The notes: generated by a model not told the origin, from the sequence alone. A stretch of DNA of 64,000 nt from Glebionis coronaria (GCA_025667525.1 CM046882.1:545240630-545304629), one strand, 5' to 3'. Positions 22,828 to 35,570 are shown, numbered from the stretch's first letter. Numbers and translations are program-made.

Positions 22828-22984
22828 ATCTTTGCGCTTGGGGCAATGACACAGCTAATGAGGTAATAACCGAGGCGTGTCAATTGCTGGTTGAAAACTA
22901 TTTCCAAACCCCCTCCTAGGCCTCGGGTTTCCCTTGGCCTTTGAGAATTTCTGGAAGGGCTACCTTTTTAAGGTTAAAGCCCTA
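22828..22984 (+). ncRNA. U4: U4 spliceosomal snRNA gene, copy A
   Basis: U4 pairs with U6 in the tri-snRNP and keeps it inactive until spliceosome activation. Visible: 5' ATCTTTGCGCTTGGGGCAAT, the U6-pairing and 5' stem-loop region AGCTAATGAGG..AACCGAGGCG, TTGCTGGTTGAAAACTATTT, a central stem-loop, the Sm site AATTTCTGG (usual plant form AATTTTTGG) and a 3' hairpin GGGCTACC..GGTTAAAGCCC. At 157 nt it is close to plant U4. Promoter and 3' box are intact, so this copy is probably expressed. It is near-identical to the gene at 55429. Confidence 0.92.
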
Positions 22985-22999
22985 CAATCTCTAGTTAAA
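22985..22999 (+). terminator. U4 3' box, copy A
   Basis: CAATCTCTAGTTAAA fits CA(N)3-10AGTNNAA directly after the terminal hairpin. Confidence 0.8.
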
Positions 23000-23974
23000 G
23001 TTTGATAAACTCCACTGTGAGTTTATCTTCGTAGCTTTTTGCTCTGGTCAAAACCGAGTTAGTTTCTGGTGTCATCAGGCTAACAGCCATGAGACATTTT
23101 TCTATATATTGGAACTATGATGGTCTTGATTTTGAAAGAAAGTGAAGAAGTTTAATTCGAGTTACTCAAACCTCTGCTGCCTAGTGTCAAAACATAGTGA
23201 AGTTTGCAATAGCTTTACGAATCACATACAATTCTCTTCCTTGAAATATTTTGATGATGTATTTCCTCTACATAGGGAGTTTTGCCGGTGGCGCGAGAAT
23301 TGGGGGAAGGGGTACTTTGGAAATCTGCAGAAAAGCTAAAGCCTTATCTTATGCAAGCTGTGACCCGTCAGATACATGCACTGAAATTGTGACTTCAGTA
23401 TGTGGAGGGACAACTGCTACATTTTAACATGATGACGAAAATCCCTCAGCTATCATAAACTTATATACGTATTTCGATTAGCCAAAGTTAATAATTGGCG
23501 TTGGACGTATTGTGTTGGTGTGTCCACATGGTATTACAAATCCTATCTTTGTAAATCTCTATATCATTTACAACATCTATAAATGAATGATTGCTTTGGG
23601 TACCAGAAGCGACATGAGTTGATTTATATACCTTGGTGAGTCTATGATAGATTGTTTCTATGCAGTCCTCTTCTGACTCTGTCGTAGAGCCTCCCAAATC
23701 TGCTCGACCAACGCAACCCCGTCGCTCTTTCTTTCCATTACTATTTATCTTTTACAATTAGCCATAAAATTACCAACATTAGTTATTAATGTCGCCCTTT
23801 AACTTGATCTTATAATCGGTTTTGCTTCCAAAAAATACATCTCACAGTTTCTCTAATGACTATGGTTATTGCGTAACACAAATCAATTTACTAGCATAAC
23901 ACTACTGAGAATCTTTGTGTCCAAAGAATGCAGAAAGTCCAAGCAAGTTAAGTTTTTAGAATAACCTTGTATCC

Positions 23975-24026
23975 ATCCCACATCGCCTGGGTGAGATAAA
24001 CAAACAAGGAGGATTTGTGTATAAAA
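23975..24026 (+). promoter_or_regulatory. U2 snRNA promoter (USE + TATA)
   Basis: USE ATCCCACATCG at 23975-23985 and TATAAAA at 24020-24026, spacing 34 bp (Pol II type), 25 bp before the RNA start. Confidence 0.92.
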
Positions 24027-24051
24027 ACAAAGGCCTAGTATTGAAAGAAGC

Positions 24052-24248
24052 ATACCTTTCTCGGCCTTTTGGCTAAGATCAAGTGTAGTATTTGTTCTTA
24101 TCAGTTTAATATCTGATATGTGAGCCATCGGCTCACTCGATATTAATCTTATTTTTTATGGGGGAAGAACCCACCACAGTAGCTTGCTGCTGGGGTTCTT
24201 CTTGTGTCGCCTTTGTGTTGCACTACTGCCTTGGCTGGCGCACCCCTC
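24052..24248 (+). ncRNA. U2: U2 spliceosomal snRNA gene
   Basis: U2 base-pairs with the intron branch site. Seen: 5' ATACCTTTCTCGGCC followed by TTTTGGCTAAGATC, the branch-pairing GTAGTA at 24085-24090, the stem IIa region, a compensated hairpin GTGAGCC..GGCTCAC, an Sm-like TATTTTTTATG and the 3' stem-loops ending GGCTGGCGCACCCC. Length is about 197 nt, usual for plant U2. Sequence diverges from the common plant form mainly in the 3' half, but stems look maintained. With promoter and 3' box in place it is likely expressed, perhaps as a variant. Confidence 0.93.
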
Positions 24249-24263
24249 CAATGTATAGTTAAA
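24249..24263 (+). terminator. U2 3' box
   Basis: CAATGTATAGTTAAA fits CA(N)3-10AGTNNAA immediately after the U2 3' end. Confidence 0.82.
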
Positions 24264-24411
24264 CTTTGAAGCTTATTTGCTGCAATATTACATGGTGGTT
24301 TCTAATCACCATTGGAACTTTTTCATAGTTTGAGCTAATGTAGCTTTTTGGCCAACTTTTCTAGAAGCAAACGGTTGAGAATTAGTGTAACCAATACATT
24401 TCTGGTTGCAG

Positions 24412-24527
24412 AAAGACCCACAAATCGGGGCGGTATTATTTGTTTCAAATGGAACAAACAAGCCACTAGGACTTGGAGTATTTGAAAGATGGATTGAAAA
24501 TCCTTTAGACTACAACATTACAAAGGT
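24412..24527 (+). other. Unrecognised exon-like block
   Basis: Open frame KDPQIGAVLFVSNGTNKPLG and 18 further residues, bounded by a good acceptor (CTGGTTGCAG) and a donor (AAAG|GTAAAA). The 5' half is kept in the inverted copy at 2131-2230. It is probably one internal exon of a dispersed gene fragment. I do not recognise the protein. Confidence 0.35.
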
Positions 24528-24599
24528 AAAAAGCTACTACAACCTTTTTTCTTGGAGATCTGTTTTGGAACACACCACAAACAACAAAATCCAAGTCTA

Positions 24600-26053
24600 A
24601 AACCTCACCAAAAGCTGGTTTTTAATCAGCTTCTGAACAAGCTTTTGGAACAGTGAGGGTTAGCAGAAAACAAAGAAAACAATATTTTTTTTCTCAAAAA
24701 CCTTTGGAACCAGAATTTGCAAAATAAAACTTAGTCACCAACACCAAAGTAACTTAAACTCAAGCCTTCACCACACCTTGATCTTGTCAAGATCAAACTG
24801 CTATGATCAAACCTAAGCCTAAGGATCTAAAACAGCTTTGAACAAAAACTTGGAAAATGTAAAATGGAACTTGCAAATAACTTAAATGAAACGAATTAAC
24901 TTACATAAAAAAATAAAGTTGGAACTCAAAAAACTTTCTTTCATTAACTAAAAAGAAGAAGTACAAATTCTGGAACAGTTGGAATGAAACTATGCTAAGC
25001 CTTTTATATGCATACAAAGAAGATACTAAAATCTCTAAAATGCTAAACCCTAGCTGTATGATCTTCCCAAAAGGCCCTTGAAGATATTCGGATCTAATTC
25101 AACATCTTTGATTTTTGAAAATAGTCAAAAGGCTCTCATGTGACTTTGTAGAATCATGTGATGATGCCAACTTTTGAAAGTTGATCAAGACCCTCTATTC
25201 TTGTTGTGGAGAACAAGGAAACACTATGGACCATTGATCTTTCTGATATGGTTTTGGAATTTTGCCAAACGTTACTTGAAGTGGGGTAGGGGAACCTTTG
25301 GTATCACATGTGGGTGACGTTGAGTTGGTTTTAAGGGTGGGGTTTAGTCTAAAAACGTTTAATCATAGATCTGGAAGAGATTAGGGCAAACCCTTTTGAT
25401 TTGAACACTTTATGATTTTAGGGTTTATGGTTGGAAAAAAGTAGATTTGATCTGAAATGGTTAAACAATGGATGTTTTGGCGCTCTAATAATAATTAAAT
25501 ACTAATTCAAATAATTAGTTATTAATTAAACGGGCTGGGTATGGTTTCGGTATTGAGGTGGGTTTGGGTTGGATATGGGTTTAAATTGGACGGCTTCTCC
25601 CCTTTATCTTTCATTAAAAAAATGCAAAACACCCCCTCACAACTTTTGGTAGAATATTGAGCAAATCCTTTTGTTATATCTTTGATCCTTTTGTAATATT
25701 GGTCAATGACTTCAAATGTAATTCTTTCAAACTTCAAGGGCCTTTCTTGTACAACAATGAAACTTTAGGGACCAAACTTGTTAGTTTGAGATTTACAAGG
25801 GTATAAAGTGGTCATTTATTCAAACTTGGAGGACCAATCTTGTACATTCTTCAATCTTTAAGGGTATTTTTGGAAAATCAATACTCGGGTCCGGTTCTCT
25901 GTGCGGCTTCATTTTCCGTGTTTGTTTTTCCTTGTTTCTTGTGATCTTTTGGCCATTTCAAGATATTCGTACCTACAATCACACAATTGAACAAACAAAG
26001 GGTTTTTGCATGGTTTTATGATATTTTTCCGTATTTTAAGCCTGATTTATACG
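24600..26053. repeat. Diverged repeat, inverted relative of about 40890-41350
   Basis: 25740-26053 matches the reverse complement of about 40910-41340 (shared blocks GGTCCGGTTCT, GTGCGGCTTC, GGACCAATCTTG, TTGTGATCTTTTG). The match resumes after the Athila insertion at 37264. The first kilobase has no recognised gene. Confidence 0.6.
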
Positions 26054-26058
26054 ATGAG

Positions 26059-27750
26059 TGATACAGTGATTTTGCTAGGTTCAATTTTAGTTCTCTCGAT
26101 ATCCTCTCGAATTGATCTCGGCCTTAAGTGGAATGATTTGTTCTTGGTTACTAAAAAGGAGTTGGATTGTTTATCTATTTTTAAACTAATAACACTTAAA
26201 TGCAATTGGCGTTGAGTAACTTAAAAACTTTGGAAGATTGACTAAATTGACAAGTTAAAATTGAGTGCTTGAAAACACAAAGGAAAGATTAGAAAATTAC
26301 TTTGAAAACTTAATTGAATTAATGCTTTAAAACTTGTTCTATCGGAGTACACTAAAATTATTTCTATCGGAATATAAGAGAATCAAAAGCATCCGAATGT
26401 AATCACAACTACCATCGGAATGTCCATGTTTGGTTCTATCGGAATGTTCAAGAACAAGCTGTCGCAATGACTGCCTATCGGAATGTGCCAGATCGGAATA
26501 TTATTTCTATCGGAATATTGAAGACAAAAATTAGCCAGAGTTTCGACTAGAAAATGGACCTAAACCCCGTCGGAATGTGCGATCGCAATATGCGATCGCA
26601 ATCCCAGATCGGAATAGGGGGTACTTACAAACTATCGCAAAGTAAAACCCCTTTTGGGTTATTGCGATACCAAGACCAAAGAAGCTATCGGAATGTGTTA
26701 AAACCCTACTTTTGTGATGGAAGCAAGTGTGTTCCGAAAATGGTGGCAACTTAAAACTCAATAATCATGCACAATAAGCCAAGTGATCCGTAACTTTAAC
26801 ACTTCAAAAAGATTAAATTTGATAGCTTTTGAAAACAAGAAACTTTAAAACTTAATAGACAAAACTTTTGAATGATTAAGTCTTATAAGAAATCCGAAAT
26901 CAATAAGCTTGAACAAGCAATAAGCCGATAAGCATGGAGAGCTTATGGCTTATTCACGTAGAGCTTAAGAAGAAACAAGTAAACATTAAACTTTTAACAC
27001 GAGCCAATCCAATAATCCAAACCGTATGGAATTCAACAATAGGATCAAGGACTTTGACAAATCAAGAAAAGTAGAAAAAGCTTAAAGAACTTAAAAGTTA
27101 AACTTGATTATGATTAATGAAATCAAAAGTACAAGAAAGCTTGAATTAAAAGATGAAAAACAAAGGAAAAGTTTAGTGAGAGAAAGTTTGGAACTTTCTC
27201 TCTCTAAAACTAGAGAGAAAATGAAAACTAAAGACTAGCTAAAACTAAGTGTGTGAAATTTTGTGAGGTGAAGGCTTTATATAGGCGTGTGTATGGTGTT
27301 GATGGGCTCTTGATTGGGCTTTGATTCGGGCTTCTTTTTCTTCTTTCTTCTTAAGTCTTCACGCGTCTTTTAAATAAACGTTTCCGACTTGGATTTGAGA
27401 AGTGTCGGTGAATAATTCCAACTCGTCCTATAATATTTTATTTAATAGACTCGAGTTCTTCGACATATATGAATCTTCCATCTTTGGCTCTATTCTTCGA
27501 TAAATCTTCAAATAGGCACAATGACTTCAAATCTTTTGCATCTCTTGGACAATAGACTTCGTCTTGAGTCTTTTTCCTTGATAAAACCCGTGCAATCCCA
27601 TGTTTTCTTTAATATTCATCCGGTCGACTCTGAAAACACAATAAACACAAAAACCACGCATAATTCCAAACAAATGATATTAAATACGTGTTTTGGTCTC
27701 GTTTTAGCCCGATTTAAGTGGTAAAAGGATGGGTGTTTTCACACCTATCA
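26059..27750 (-). repeat. Athila 3' LTR
   Basis: 1692 bp, matches 35571-37263 with about five substitutions, except for the outer 20 bp (26059-26078), which differ strongly from the partner. Contains the repeated ATCGGAAT motif block. Confidence 0.95.
26337..26700. repeat. Dispersed CTATCGGAATGT motif cluster in LTR
   Basis: About eleven copies of a 9-12 bp motif (consensus CTATCGGAATGT; variants CATCGGAATGT, GATCGGAATAT) spaced irregularly over 360 bp, same orientation, interleaved with TATCGCAA and GCGATCGCAAT variants. The same block is in the other LTR at about 35850-36212. Possibly binding sites for a transcription factor acting on the LTR promoter (inference). Confidence 0.85.
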
Positions 27751-29675
27751 AATCCCCTACACTTAACCATTGCCATGCCCTCATGCAATGCTTAGTGATA
27801 AAGCATAATTACACTTTTCTCATTATCAATTAACCTTGGCCTCATTAAAATACTACTTAAACAAAAATTTTAAAGTACTAAGAAATTAAAATTTTAATGT
27901 AAACAAGAGGATAGAAAATAACTTATGTGGTAATAACTTGGAAAGAGATCGAGGACTTACATTAGGGCTTCGGTGCTGCGAAGATTTATCATCCTCAAGT
28001 TTCACGTTCCCCAAACTAAACTTAAAAACGAGATCATTGTCATTATAAGTTAGCAATTCAAACACTTACACACATGGCTTAATTAAATGCTTAGACTCCC
28101 TTATTCCTAGGTGTATCTCTTATATTTTATTTTTGTCTTAGAATGATCATGAAGATGCATTTTTGGACTTATTTCGATAGTTATTTAGGGCTGAAAGCAA
28201 AGTAGGACGATTTGATCAATAGTTAGCTAAAGGACAAAATCTTTTAAAACTGCTTCTCGGGATATCAAAAAGTTCATATCTTGGCATAACTTGGTTCACG
28301 ATTTGAGACCTTTCTCGGGCCGATATTTGGCATGTACTTCATACTTCATATCTTCGAGAGACGTTCTTGAGATAATGGTCTTCTCATCATAATAGAGTTT
28401 CTTCGCTTGGAGACTTTTGAGGGGTACTCCAACTTTGTTGACCACGACTTCATGATTATTTCTTCAATCTCTAATTGGGATTTTGAGATACAACGATCCG
28501 CCTCCTTTTCGGACTTGGATCTATTTATCCTCATACCTTGTTAGGGTCTTTTCGGATAGACTTCTCCATGATCTTTATGGGAGTTGATTGCTTTTCGTCG
28601 TGAGTCTTGATCCTTCATATTGATTTTGGGAATAATGCTTTTCACATCACTTTTGGATCTTCAGCAATAAAATGGAATCCTCATGCCTTGTTAGGGCCTT
28701 TTCGGACTCGCCAATCTTCGCGCCCCGCTTCATAAGTTATGCCTTGGCTATGAACTCTCGTCATTACCGAGCAACTTTTAAACGATCTTGGGCTAGAAGC
28801 TAAGTAACTTTTCAAATCGTACGACCTTACTTATTGCAGATAAATTATTAGCAAGTGATGGGAGAATAGGCAAATAATTACACCAAGTGAGCTTGCGCAA
28901 GAATACCGACTTATAATTGACTCTATCATTTCTCGTTCTCCACAATTTAAAATCTCAAGTAATGAGACTCGTGGACACTTAGCCTAATAAACCGATTAAG
29001 GTCTACATGGTTAAGGATACTAGCTAGAATAAACTTGGATAAGTCTATTCGGGATGAGTCAAAATAAACGCAACGGGCCTAATATGTCAAAGATTTCTAA
29101 ACTAGCTACACCACTTTATTAAAATTTTTGACTTTATTGCGGAATATATACATATGAAAGCAACGATAAAAATTTAAAAATTACACTAAATGGCCAAAGT
29201 TAATTAAAAATTTGAAAAATGTTGAAAAAGATGATTTTCCGGTTAATTGAAGGCATTTTCATGGAAAAGTCCACTTAAAACTTCGATAGAAGTCCCCCCT
29301 ACACTTAAGATAAACATTGTCCTCAATGTTTAAGCATGTGGGAAAAGTTTCCCCTACACTTATGACATTGTGCACGTTGGTTAACTCAAGCTAAGGAAGA
29401 GACGACTAAAGTGATCAATTTCAAATGTGAGTATGAAGAAAATTGAATCACGATAGTTGAGAGATAGAACCGGATTTCGGATAACACGGGAGCACGGTTC
29501 TTCAAAGTTTCCAAGAGTGCACTTATCCCTGTAATCACATCACCACACAAATACAAACATCTATGCAGGCCCCCTACACTTAGAAGGTTAAAACGTAAAA
29601 GGATAGATACTCGGGCTGCCTCCCGAGGAGCGCTTGTTTTTGATGACCGAGTCACGAGCCTGACTCGACCCAAAA
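27751..29675 (-). other. Athila 3' non-coding region with four PPT-like tracts
   Basis: No env-like frame or known domain. Minus-strand TAAGTGTAGGGG occurs four times: at 27754-27765, next to the 3' LTR where it is the expected polypurine tract, and again at 29294-29307, 29351-29362 and 29570-29582. Confidence 0.7.
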
Positions 29676-32600
29676 TTAGTTCATGGGGAACGTGGTGAGG
29701 GATGGAGTCATCTCCTGAGAGATGTCCTCACCAAAGTACAGCTTCAGACGCTGGCCATTCACCTTGAAATTGGGCCCATTTGGCTGAGAAAGCTCAATAG
29801 TCCCATACGGAAAGACGTTGGCGACGGTGAATGGACCAGACCAGCGGCTCTTCAACTTGCCAGAGAAGATCTTCAACCGAGAGTTGAAAAGTAAGACTTG
29901 ATCACCAACATGAAACTCTCGGTTCTTGATTTTTGCGTCATGGAGGATCTTCGTCTTCTCTTTGTAAATCAGCGAGTTCTCATACGCTTCATTTCTCAGT
30001 TCATTGAGCTCGTTGAGTTGAATCTTGTGATGATCACCGGCTTTGTTGATGTCGAAGTTAGCCCACTTTAAGGCCCAGTGCGCCTTATGCTCCAGCTCGA
30101 TGGGAAGGTGGCATGCTTTCCCGTACACAAGACGATAAGGTGTACAACCGATCGGGGTCTTGTAAGCAGTACGGAAAGCCCACAGAGCATCATCTAACTT
30201 ATCGGCCCATGCGGCACGATGCTCTCCCACAGTACGCTCCAAAATTCGCTTCAATCCACGATTGGATATCTCGGCTTGCCCATTGGTTTGGGGATGATAA
30301 GCGGTGGAAAGACGGTGATTGACACCATACTTGGCCATGACTCTTGCAAATTGATCGTTGCAAAAATGAGTCCTGCGGTCACTGATAATAGCACGAGGGA
30401 CGCCGAATCGAGCGAACAGCGATTTCAAAAAGTTACAAACCACCCTTGCATCATTAGTAGGTAAAGCTTTGGCTTCAACCCACTTGGAGACGTAGTCAAC
30501 GGCAACAAGGATGTATTTGTTTCCTTTAGATGAAGGAAATGGCCCCATAAAGTCGATACCCCAAACATCAAAGATTTCACACTCTTGAATGAAATTCTGA
30601 GGCATCTCGTCTTTATGTGTGATCGTGCCTTGTTTCTGGCAAGCATCACATTTTTTAACCATATCGTGAGCGTCACGATAAATGGAGGGCCAATAGAATC
30701 CTGAATCAAACACTTTTTTGGCGGTGTAGTTGGGACCAAAGTGACCACCAGTGGGTCCTTTGTGGCAAGCATCAAGGATTTCGAAAGCTGCCGGTCCATC
30801 AACACATCAGCGAATAATCAAGTCAGCACATTGTTTGAAAAGATACGGGTCATCCCAGAAGTAAGTCTTTATGTCTTTGAAGAACTTCTTCTTTTGCTGG
30901 GATGTTAACCCGTCAACGAGGATTCCACCCGCTAAGTAGTTTGCAATGTCTGCAAACCACGGGGTTTCGTCAGCAGTCGAGTTGATAGACATTAAGGTCT
31001 CCAGGGGAAAAGAATCATTGATTTCTTTGTTCGGATGATCCCCTTGGTAAGGATCCTCAAGTCTACTAAGATGGTCCGCGGCTAGGTTTTCTGCTCCTTT
31101 TTTATCGCGAATTTCGATTTTAAATTCCTGGAGTAGCAAAACCCGGCGAAGAAGTCTTGGTTTGGAATCTTGCTTTGTCAACAAGTACTTCAGCGCGGAA
31201 TGATCGGTATACACGATGGTGGTGGAAAGGACAAGATAGGGGCGAAACTTTTCAAAAGCATAGACAACAGCTAGAAGCTCTTTTTCGGTTGTCGTATAAT
31301 GCAATTGTGCCCCAGTCATTGTCTTGCTAGCGTAATGGATCGGTTGGAAGTGTTTGTTCACTCTTTGTCCAAGAACCGCTCCAATAGCAAAATCGCTAGC
31401 ATCGCACATCAACTCAAAGGGCAGCTCCCAATTAGGGGTAACCAAGACGGGTGCCTTAGTAAGCTTATCCTTAAGCGAGTTGAAGGCTTCAAGGCACTCT
31501 TTGGAAAAGATAAAAGGAGTATCTTTTTCCAAGAGGTGGGTCATCGGGCGAGCGATTTGAGAAAAATCTTTGATAAATCGACGGTAGAAGCCCGCATGAC
31601 CCAGAAAACTTCTCACACCCTTCATGGTTGAAGGTGGAGGCAACTTAGCGATAACATCGACTTTAGCACGGTCTACTTCAAGACCGGCTTTCGAGATCTT
31701 GTGTCCTAGGACGATGCCTTCTTTTACCATAAAATGGCATTTTTCCCAATTCAGAACAAGGCGAGTGTCTTCGCACCGCTGTAGCATACGTTCTAAATTG
31801 GCAAGGCAAGCAGAGAAGGAATCGCCATAGACCGAGAAATCATCCATGAATACTTCCATAGTGTCTTCCACCATGTCATGGAAGATCGCCATCATACACC
31901 TTTGGAATGTCCCAGGAGCATTACATAAACCAAAAGGCATGCGTTTGTAAGCAAATGTTCCATAGGGACAAGTGAATGTGGTCTTTTCTTGGTCCTTGGG
32001 ATCGATGGGAATTTGAAAATACCCGGAGAAACCGTCTAAGAAGCAGTAATAGTCATTACCAGCTAGACGCTCGAGCATTTGATCCATGAAGGGAAGAGGA
32101 AAGTGGTCTTTTCTCGTGGCATCATTGAGCTTGCGATAATCAATACAAACTCTCCACCCAGTAACGAGACGAGTGGGAATCAACTCGTTGTGGTCATTGG
32201 GAACAACGGTTATTCCGCCCTTCTTGGGCACACAATGGACGGGACTTACCCACGGTGAATCCGAAATAGGGTAGATCAAGCCGGCATCTAGAAGTTTGAT
32301 AACCTCTTGTTTGATGACGTCATGAATTTTAGGATTAACCCTTCTTTGGTTCTGGATTGTGGGTTTGAAGTCATCTTCCATGAGAATCTTGTTAGTACAA
32401 AAGTTCGGATCAATTCCGCGGATATCGGAAATTTTCCAAGCAATTGCCTTCTTATGAGCTTTAAGCACAGCGATGAGACGAGTTTTCTCTTCATCCTTCA
32501 AATCCTTAGCAATGATGACTGGCGACTTCTTCTCTTCTTCAAGGAACGTGTACTCGAGATGGGGCGGCAACTCCTTAAGTTCTAAATCCGGAGGATTGTC

Positions 32601-35354
32601 GACGGGAGGCGTATTCGAAGTCGGAGTATCGATAGCAATGATAGTGGGAGATGGAGGAGAAGGGTTGTCTTCTTTGAGGAGGTTTGCAATGAAACTGAGA
32701 TCGTCATCCCAAGTGGCAGTAGAATCGTCATTGTCTTGCTTCACATCTTCCAAGGTGGCTTCCAAATCTTTCCAAAGGAAATCACTTTCTCCAAATAGAG
32801 ATAGTGATGAGTCGATAGAGGAAACGGTCTCAACATTAGGAAGAGAGGTAGGAATGTTTTTACAAGCATCCTTGAAGTGTTCTTCACAAGCCTCATCAAG
32901 AACGTCAATACAATTAACATTCTCGTAAGAAGAAGGCTGTTTAGATAACTTTCCCATGTTGAAGACTACTTTATCGTCACCCACTCTCATGATAAGCTCA
33001 CCGGCTTCAACATCAATGAGGGTGCGACCGGTCCTCAAGAATGGACGACCAACAATGAGTGGCACACGGGGGTCCATCTCGTAGTCGACGACAACAAAAT
33101 CGGCAGGGAAGGTGAATTGGTCGACTCCTACAATGACGTCTTCGGCTATCCCCACTGGATAAGCAACCGTACGGTTAGCTAATTCCAAAGTCATTTTAGT
33201 GGGGACTAGCTCTGGGAGAGATAATTGCTTCCAAACACTTAGAGGCATAAGATTAATACTGGCACCTAGATCGGCTAGGGCCATGCAATTCTCTACTCCC
33301 GGGAAATTGCAAGGGATAAGAAAACGACCCGGATCACCAAGCTTGATTGGCAATTTCCTTAAGAGCACTGCAGAGCAGTTCTCATTAAGTTGGGTGTTGG
33401 CGAGATCGAGGAGTTTTTCCTTGTCGCTCAAAAGATCTTTAAACATTTTCGCATATTTAGGCATGTGAGCGAGAGCCTCAGCGAAGGAGATATTGAAATT
33501 CAGTTGTTTGAACATTTTAAGGAAATTCGAAACCTGAATATCGTCCTTGCTTTTGAGCTTCTCTTTCCTCAACCTAGACGGATAAGGTATATTGGAAGAA
33601 GAGGAAGGCTTTGGGATAATAGGATCACTCACATCCTTGGGTGGAGGAGGGGTAGAAGGAAGAGGTGGAGAAATTGGGGAAGGAGAAGGGTGAGATATAG
33701 GAGCAGGTGACTCGTTCTCCTTAGTCACAATCACCGGTGGAGGTATAGGAAGCTCGGGTTCCTTGGTACCTTTACCACTTCGAGTAGTGATTGCTTTCAT
33801 CTCCCCTCTTGGATTCGCAACGGTATTACTCGGAAGAGTACCCGAAGAAGAGGGTTGATTACTGTTGAAGAAACTAGCCATCATGTTCCTCAAGTCATTC
33901 GTTTGACTATCCATAGTGTGTTTCATATCAGCTCTCAGATCATTCCCTTGTTTCATCAAGTCTGCTTTCAAGTTGCGCACTTCCTGTTGGAGATTATCCA
34001 CGATCACATCGTTAGTTCTCATGTAGGTTCCAATGTCTTGATGTGATGCGGGGGTTTGGTTTGAAGGAGTAGTGTATGCGGGTGGTTGATAAGCAGGTTG
34101 CTGGTAAACTTGGGTGTTTCGTTGTTGTGGTTGTTGCTGCTTGTGAGGAGGGATGTATGGTGTACGAGTTTGTTGTTGTTGAGGGGGGCGGTTAAGGTTT
34201 TGTTGTTGGTTTTGGTTGTTAGGATTAAAACCAGGTGGTGAGAGATAGTTGTTGGAACGGTAGCTAAGCAGGTTGCGGTCACCTTGAGGTTTTGCTTGAT
34301 AAGAAGGTTGAGTATAGGTGCCATATGCTGCATTCACATTCTCAGCAGGGTAATCTTGGGTGGCGGTACAAGTTGTGTAAGAGTGGGGACCACCGCATAT
34401 CTCACAAGGTTGGCTGACAGCGTTCACTTGTGCATTTTTGGCGTTGTTGCTGTTGTTGTTGCTGACGGTGTGGGTGACAAGAGATTCAAGAAGCGTGGTA
34501 ATTTTGTCAAGTCGCTTGTCGCTGTCATTAGTGCTAGCACTAGCAACATTGGTCCTAACACTCTTGGTTTGCACACGAGATTTATTCTCAATGATGTCCC
34601 AAGCAGCATTGGAAGTCTTAGCCAATAAATTACCCCCTGAGGCACTATTCAGTGAATCTTGGTCACTCATGCTTAAACCATTGTAAAAAGTATTAATTTG
34701 ATGTACTTTGGTAAAACCATGTTGTGGGCATTTTCTTAAAAGATCTTTAAAACGATCCCAAGATTCACTGAATGACTCATCGTACTTTTGTTCAAAATTT
34801 ATGATCTCATTTCGTAAAGCGGTAGTACGAGAGGGTGGAAAAAAGTAGTTGATAAACTTTGTTTCCAAATCCGTCCACGAGAGAATACTCTATGGCGGTT
34901 CCTTAGCAAGCCAATGTCGGGATTGTCCCTCTAAAGAAAAGGGAAAAAGTTGTAACCTTATAACTTCTTGTGGAACACCATTGAACTTGACCGTGTTTGT
35001 GAGTTGTAGAAATCTCTTGATATGGTCGTGTGGGTCATCAATGGTTCGTCCCAAGAATGGTTGAGCTGAGACCATCTGGATAAAGCCTGACTTTAGCTCG
35101 AAATTGTTGGCGGCAATTGGTGGAATAACAATTGGATCCATGTTGCCATCGACATGAGCTTGCAGCAATTCAATCATTGGGCGATTATCCGGAAGGTGCT
35201 CATTGTTGTTGTTATTGTTCATGTTGTTGAAAGGCGGGTTGTTGTTGTTATTATTGTTGTTCGGAGGTGGTATGTTATTGTTGTTTTGTACACCAGCCAT
35301 GTCTAAGTTATCGAGAGGCTCGGGCTCTTGATAAGACGTGGATCGAGTGCGCAT
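29676..35354 (-). pseudogene. Athila gag-pol polyprotein, one frame with two nonsense codons
   Basis: A single frame of about 1,890 codons from ATG at 35354 to the stop at 29676. Order: gag ([32 protein letters not shown]), zinc knuckle [13 protein letters not shown], Pro-rich linker, protease [12 protein letters not shown], reverse transcriptase ([22 protein letters not shown]), RNase H ([23 protein letters not shown]), integrase (H..H..CDAC zinc finger, [20 protein letters not shown]). Only two lesions interrupt it, both in frame: TAG at 34890-34892 in gag and TGA at 30807-30809 between RNase H and integrase (the latter consistent with CGA to TGA). In the integrase the usual SDRGTHF reads SDRRTHF. 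Otherwise well preserved. Confidence 0.95.
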
Positions 35355-35550
35355 ACACCTGCAAAAGAACGAACAAAGAAAAACAAGGCAAAAATATTTT
35401 TGGTTTTTATTGTTTTTTAATTTTTAGGATTTTTTGAAAATTTTATATTTTTTAGTTGTTTTTGAGAATTTTTGATGAAAAAGAACGTTCACGGGGAACG
35501 GATCCCAAAATCCAAGTTCTCACAAAAAAAACTTTTGATCTTAACGAGAA

Positions 35551-35568
35551 GAGCCGGCAGCGGCGCCA
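35551..35568 (-). promoter_or_regulatory. Athila primer-binding site (tRNA-Asp type)
   Basis: Minus-strand TGGCGCCGCTGCCGG, two bases inside the 5' LTR; close to the tRNA-Asp-complementary site used by Athila elements. Confidence 0.85.
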
Positions 35569-35570
35569 TT

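Larger units (their letters stand above)
11391..23213 (+). repeat. Segmental duplication, copy A
   Basis: Same order, same orientation and near-identical sequence as 46984-55797: C2 gene, 5' leader, tRNA-Glu relic, XTH relic, unknown exon, U4 snRNA. Without the CACTA insertion (12423-19780 plus a 3-bp duplication) it is about 4.46 kb. Copy B without its insertions is about 4.25 kb. At the left breakpoint, A joins repeat sequence at AAGACC|ATCACAC where B has AAAACC|ATCACAC, so ACC is shared. The homology fades at about 23213, in TAGTGAAGTTTGC. Confidence 0.93.
23603..24458 (+). repeat. U2-containing segment, inverted relative of 2127-2612
   Basis: Its two flanks (about 23603-23870 and 24317-24458) match 2127-2612 on the opposite strand; the centre with U2 is unique to this copy. 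Confidence 0.75.

Noticed and set aside
23790..23810. CGCCCTTTAAC considered as U5 snRNA loop
   Set aside because: Not the invariant U5 loop, no stem around it, no Sm site, USE or TATA.
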